A model generated the notes under the pieces. That model worked only from the letters and a program-made list of their open reading frames with translations, was not told where the DNA came from and searched no databases. DNA of 64,000 nt from Anopheles merus (Eukaryota > Arthropoda > Insecta > Diptera > Culicidae): contig NC_054082.1 of the NCBI RefSeq assembly GCF_017562075.2, forward strand, positions 27,574,231 to 27,638,230, in the 5' to 3' direction. Positions 60,895 through 64,000 of the stretch are shown piece by piece (positions within the stretch are counted from its first letter, which is position 1; each line of letters opens with the position of its first letter). The position numbers and the translations under genes were made by a program.

Positions 60895-62177
60895 ATGGAG
60901 CAACGCAATAGAAATCGATCAATATTATGGGTATTTTTTACAATAATTCTAACGATGTTGATGGCAGATGCTAACCAATCCATAGGTAAGTGTGTACATA
61001 ATCTTTTTGTGAGCATCAAATTGTAATTGAATCTTTCCATCCGCAACTTCAGCCTTCTGTGTAAATCCTGCCGGTGACCTTGGAAAGTGTATTTACTTCC
61101 TCGATTGCAAACCACTGCCCCGTGCATTGAGTACGGATCTAAATTTCCTTAAAAATAGCCAATGCAATCAAAAAGAAGGGCCGGGCTTTGTAAGTATATG
61201 AGTTTCTTGGATACATAAATGGAGCACTTCATGGTGTGATAACAACTACTCGAAATAAATTCTCCAGATATGTTGTCCAGACAAACGGCACGTGTTACCA
61301 GCACCTCCGCACTGTGGTGTGCGGGCTGCAACGCAGCTTACAGGCGGCCATCTAACCCAGCCTGATGATTATCCTTGGACGGCGCTGATTGAGTACGAGA
61401 AACCAGATGGCAGTACCGGATTTCACTGCGGTGGAACGCTTATCAATCAAGGGCACATACTGACGGCTGCCCGTTGCGTTAGCTCGCTTCGCGCTGGCTG
61501 GAAAGTGTAAGTATTCCTTGTAAGTGTTACTACTTTATCATTGCAAGATCGAAAACCATCCGAAGTATTTCGATTATCTCTTCAGTCACCGTGTATTAAT
61601 TGGAGAGTGGGATCTATCCTCCGTACTGGATTGTGCACATAATGTCTGCAACAATCCTCCGATCGAAGCGAAAGTCTCAAAGATCACCGTTCATGACGGA
61701 TATGATGCGCAGAACGGAAGCTTCATCCATGATATTGCGCTCATTCGCCTCGAGGAGTTAGCGAACTTTCCTGATACAATTGTACCAATCTGTTTGCCGA
61801 TAGCGCAGTCGTTTCCATGGGAAAACATTACGGATGGATTCAGCACGGTGGTTGGATGGGGAAAATCGAAATCTTCCACTGGTGTGACGAAGAAACTAAA
61901 ACTGAATCTAAAGGTGAGGGACTTTGGAGAGTGCGCTTCGCTGTTGGAATGGCCAGAAAAAATGCAGCCATCTCAGTTGTGTGCGTTAGCGGAGCGATCG
62001 AACAGGAAAATCTGCAGTGCTGATGCTGGAGGTGGCTTAGCATGGTTTTACCGTCGCTTTCATTATCTCATAGGCGTTGCTGGAATTGATGAGCAAAAGT
62101 GCGGATCGGGCGATGTACCTGGTGTGTTTGTTAACGTGTCGTACTATATGAATTGGATAAAACATAACATTAAATAA
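60895..62177 (+). CDS. CLIP-domain serine protease homolog, non-catalytic
   Basis: Exons: 60895-60985, 61053-61189, 61268-61506, 61586-62177; 352 codons, in frame. It has a signal peptide, a shortened but six-Cys CLIP domain (FCVNPAGDLGKC to FICC), then a protease fold. The His block reads TAARC, with His to Arg (CGT at 61,472-61,474), the Ser block ADAGGG, with Ser to Ala, and the pocket Asp is Lys (NRKIC). The activation site is TQ-LTGG, without Arg, so trypsin-like activation cleavage is unlikely. Asp remains (IHDIALIRL). The frame and all splice sites are intact, so this is a retained pseudo-protease and not a decaying gene. It is closest to the gene at 56.0-57.3 kb, with a nearly identical exon 3 block. 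Confidence 0.85.
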
Positions 62178-62556
62178 ATTATCATAGCTATATTATAAAC
62201 TAAAAAACAAAAACATAAAGCCACCGGATAAGGTGTATCTCACCACTTTGATTCCTAGAAAGTTATCAATAGCATCAGAATAACAAGAAAATGGAAGAAT
62301 AAAATTTTCGTTAATGTACGAAACATATCAACATATTTTTGCTTCCTAGTTTATTTAGCAAAGGCTAAATTAAGCTTTTTGAATGGCTGCAATATTTAAC
62401 ATCACAATTTTGTTCTTTGTTCTTGTCTCATAACCATGCCTCTTCTGCTCTCTAAATCTCTTCAACTGTTTCTCTTTTACTTCTTTATACCACATATTTC
62501 TTTCATGAGTCAGGGTAGTACCGCAGAATGTCAGACGTACATCTATTTTCACCTTT
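62178..62556. other. 3' flank of the last protease gene
   Basis: AT-rich. AATAAA at about 62,299 is a candidate poly(A) signal. No gene. Confidence 0.5.
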
Positions 62557-62750
62557 CTCCTTCTTCTTCTATTTGGCGTAACGTCCTACGCGGACATGCC
62601 GGCCTGTATAGGCTTTCGAGACTTAATTCATTACCACGTAGCCGGATAGTCAAATCCTTGCTACGGGGGGACGGTCCATTCTGGGCTTGAACCCATGACG
62701 GGCATGTTATTGAGTCGTTCGAGTTGACGACTGTACCACGGGACCGCCCC
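62557..62750 (-). mobile_element. tRNA-derived SINE (SINE200-like) with target duplication
   Basis: 194 bp flanked by CACCTTT at 62,550-62,556 and 62,751-62,757, a 7-base target-site duplication. On the minus strand the head GGGGCGGTCCCGTGGTACAG carries the A-box-like element, GGGTTCAAGCCC the B box, and the tail ends in (GAA)n. It is the best-preserved of three copies in the window. Confidence 0.88.
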
Positions 62751-62869
62751 CACCTTTTTCATAGTAAACTTGAATATTTCTAAAAAAGAAAAAAAAACTT
62801 TTGCGCCTAAAGTTATGCTCTGAATGCGTACTGATTTCATCACAGTTGAGCTTTACCATAGTGTCCATG

Positions 62870-63726
62870 CTTGGACCCGAATCAAGAAGGCGGCACAACG
62901 CATCACCACAGTTCTGCAGCTGCGCTGGAGAGAGGATGACGCAGCGATGAACGCGCTTATCAATTCCGCCTCCGCAGAGGCGACAGTCAACGCAGAGCAG
63001 GCGCAGGACGATCAGGCTGCAGTACGACGAGTGGCCCGAAATCGCCGTACAAGGGCCCGTAGAGCTCGGCTACGTGCGGAGCAGCTTGGCGACATGGAAC
63101 TGGCGTCCGCGTTAATACTGTTGTACCTGCCAGCAGCCAGCGATGCAACACCAGCCGAAGCCACACCAGCACCAGTAACAGCAGCAGTAGCACCTCCGAC
63201 ACCACAACGCAGCCGGAGGCGAACGCAAAGACGGGTCGAACTACAACAACCTTTATCCGACAGTCAGCTGCACAAGCGAACACAGCGCAACTTACTGCGG
63301 AAGTGGACCAGCGCCAAGCTACGGTGACACCATCATCGCCGTCACCATCGGGGCAGAGACTGGAGAGACGTACTGGCCTGACGCCAGAAGAAGAAGCAGC
63401 CGTTACCGCTCAAGTAATATCAGGGCGCTATTAGAGCTGCTCAAGGCACAGAGGATGACTCCCACGGAAATAACTGAAGGGCCCAAGCTAGGTTACAAGG
63501 TTTTTGTTTTCTCATGAAGGACGAAGGCACAATAGTGTATAAATGAGTAACAAAAAAAAAAAATAATAATAATAAAAAGGAAGGTCTACTCGGACGGTCT
63601 TATCCGGTGGGTAAATCCCTAACGGGTAGCCCCCATCAGGAAGGTGCACGCAGTTGAATGTTAAATATGTATTATTTATTTGTTATATATTTTTTTGACT
63701 AATAAACTGCAGATACATTTAAAAAA
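62870..63726 (+). mobile_element. Retroposed insertion with 12-bp target duplication and A-tail
   Basis: The 12-mer ATAGTGTCCATG occurs at 62,858-62,869 and again at 63,727-63,738. Between them lies an 857-bp segment that ends AATAAACTGCAGATACATTT followed by an A run, a polyadenylated RNA 3' end. It is therefore a product of LINE-type target-primed reverse transcription. The left 460 bases carry an open frame (to 63,327) rich in Arg and Ala, with no domain I recognise. It may be a 5'-truncated non-LTR element or a processed copy of an unknown transcript. An internal A-rich run (about 63,549-63,577) precedes a distinct 80-base GC-rich motif. Confidence 0.75.
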
Positions 63727-63738
63727 ATAGTGTCCATG

Positions 63739-64000
63739 GGCTAAATTTGATTGGACGATGTGTGCTGGATAAAAGTGGGTTGGCTTTTATTTGCATGTTT
63801 TCGACTGTTCTTTAACACTGAGATAAATGCTACGAGACGCATAATAATAAATCAATAAATAACATAATTTTCAAAATAATATTAACATTTTTTCCCCAAA
63901 AGCTATCTATCATGCATCAAAAACATTCATGCTGTTGCTTCACGATAAAATGTGTATGGATATCTACAAATGAAGGTTTTTGACAACAACATTTCAAATC
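63739..64000. other. AT-rich end of window
   Basis: No feature seen apart from AT-rich sequence. Confidence 0.5.

Noticed and set aside
1..64000. tRNA or rRNA genes, CRISPR arrays, bacterial operons
   Set aside because: No cloverleaf-capable tRNA with intact boxes was seen; the only A/B boxes belong to SINEs. There is no repeat-spacer pattern, and the DNA is plainly eukaryotic.

Overview
This is insect nuclear DNA, and everything recognisable points to an Anopheles mosquito of the gambiae complex. It has short GT-AG introns of 57-150 bases, an array of insect sugar-type gustatory receptors, an insect-type GST, a tandem family of CLIP-domain serine proteases, and tRNA-derived SINEs of the size and form of SINE200. 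From memory, the order of 7 sugar receptors with GSTU2 inside them, next to CLIPB6, CLIPB1, CLIPB4 and CLIPB3, matches An. gambiae chromosome arm 2R (AGAP003260 down to about AGAP003246). Gene symbols rest on that recalled order and not on a database search.

Layout. Bases 1-14.5 kb hold no gene I can support: AT-rich DNA with microsatellites, two close palindromes, weak hints of UTR or first exons, and a 711-bp pogo-like non-autonomous transposon (12,865-13,575). From 14.5 to 37.4 kb lie seven sugar-type gustatory receptor genes, six on + and one on -. Between the third and fourth are a GST gene (22.7-23.5 kb) and a dead LINE (24.1-26.0 kb). From 39.0 to 62.2 kb lie ten CLIPB-type protease genes or relatives, eight on + and two on -. 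The right end carries SINEs and a retroposed insertion with a 12-bp target-site duplication.

I rebuilt each multi-exon gene by hand from splice sites, intron phase and family alignment. Summed exon lengths are multiples of three for almost all genes, which supports the models. The exceptions stand out. The minus-strand receptor (20.1-21.8 kb) has a 2-bp insertion, the receptor at 32.3-34.1 kb has an in-frame TAG plus a GC-AG intron, the protease at 57.9-59.2 kb has a 2-bp deletion just after the activation cleavage site, and the protease copy at 53.2-54.3 kb is a clear pseudogene.

Function. The receptors are predicted seven-transmembrane ligand-gated channels of sweet-sensing neurons. The CLIP proteases are secreted zymogens of the kind that run melanization and Toll-type cascades in hemolymph. 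The protease array covers every stage from intact trypsin-like enzymes to pseudo-proteases that have lost His, Ser, the activation site, disulfides or the whole CLIP domain. There are signs of gene conversion between neighbours and a perfect palindromic NF-kappaB-type site between two divergently transcribed members.
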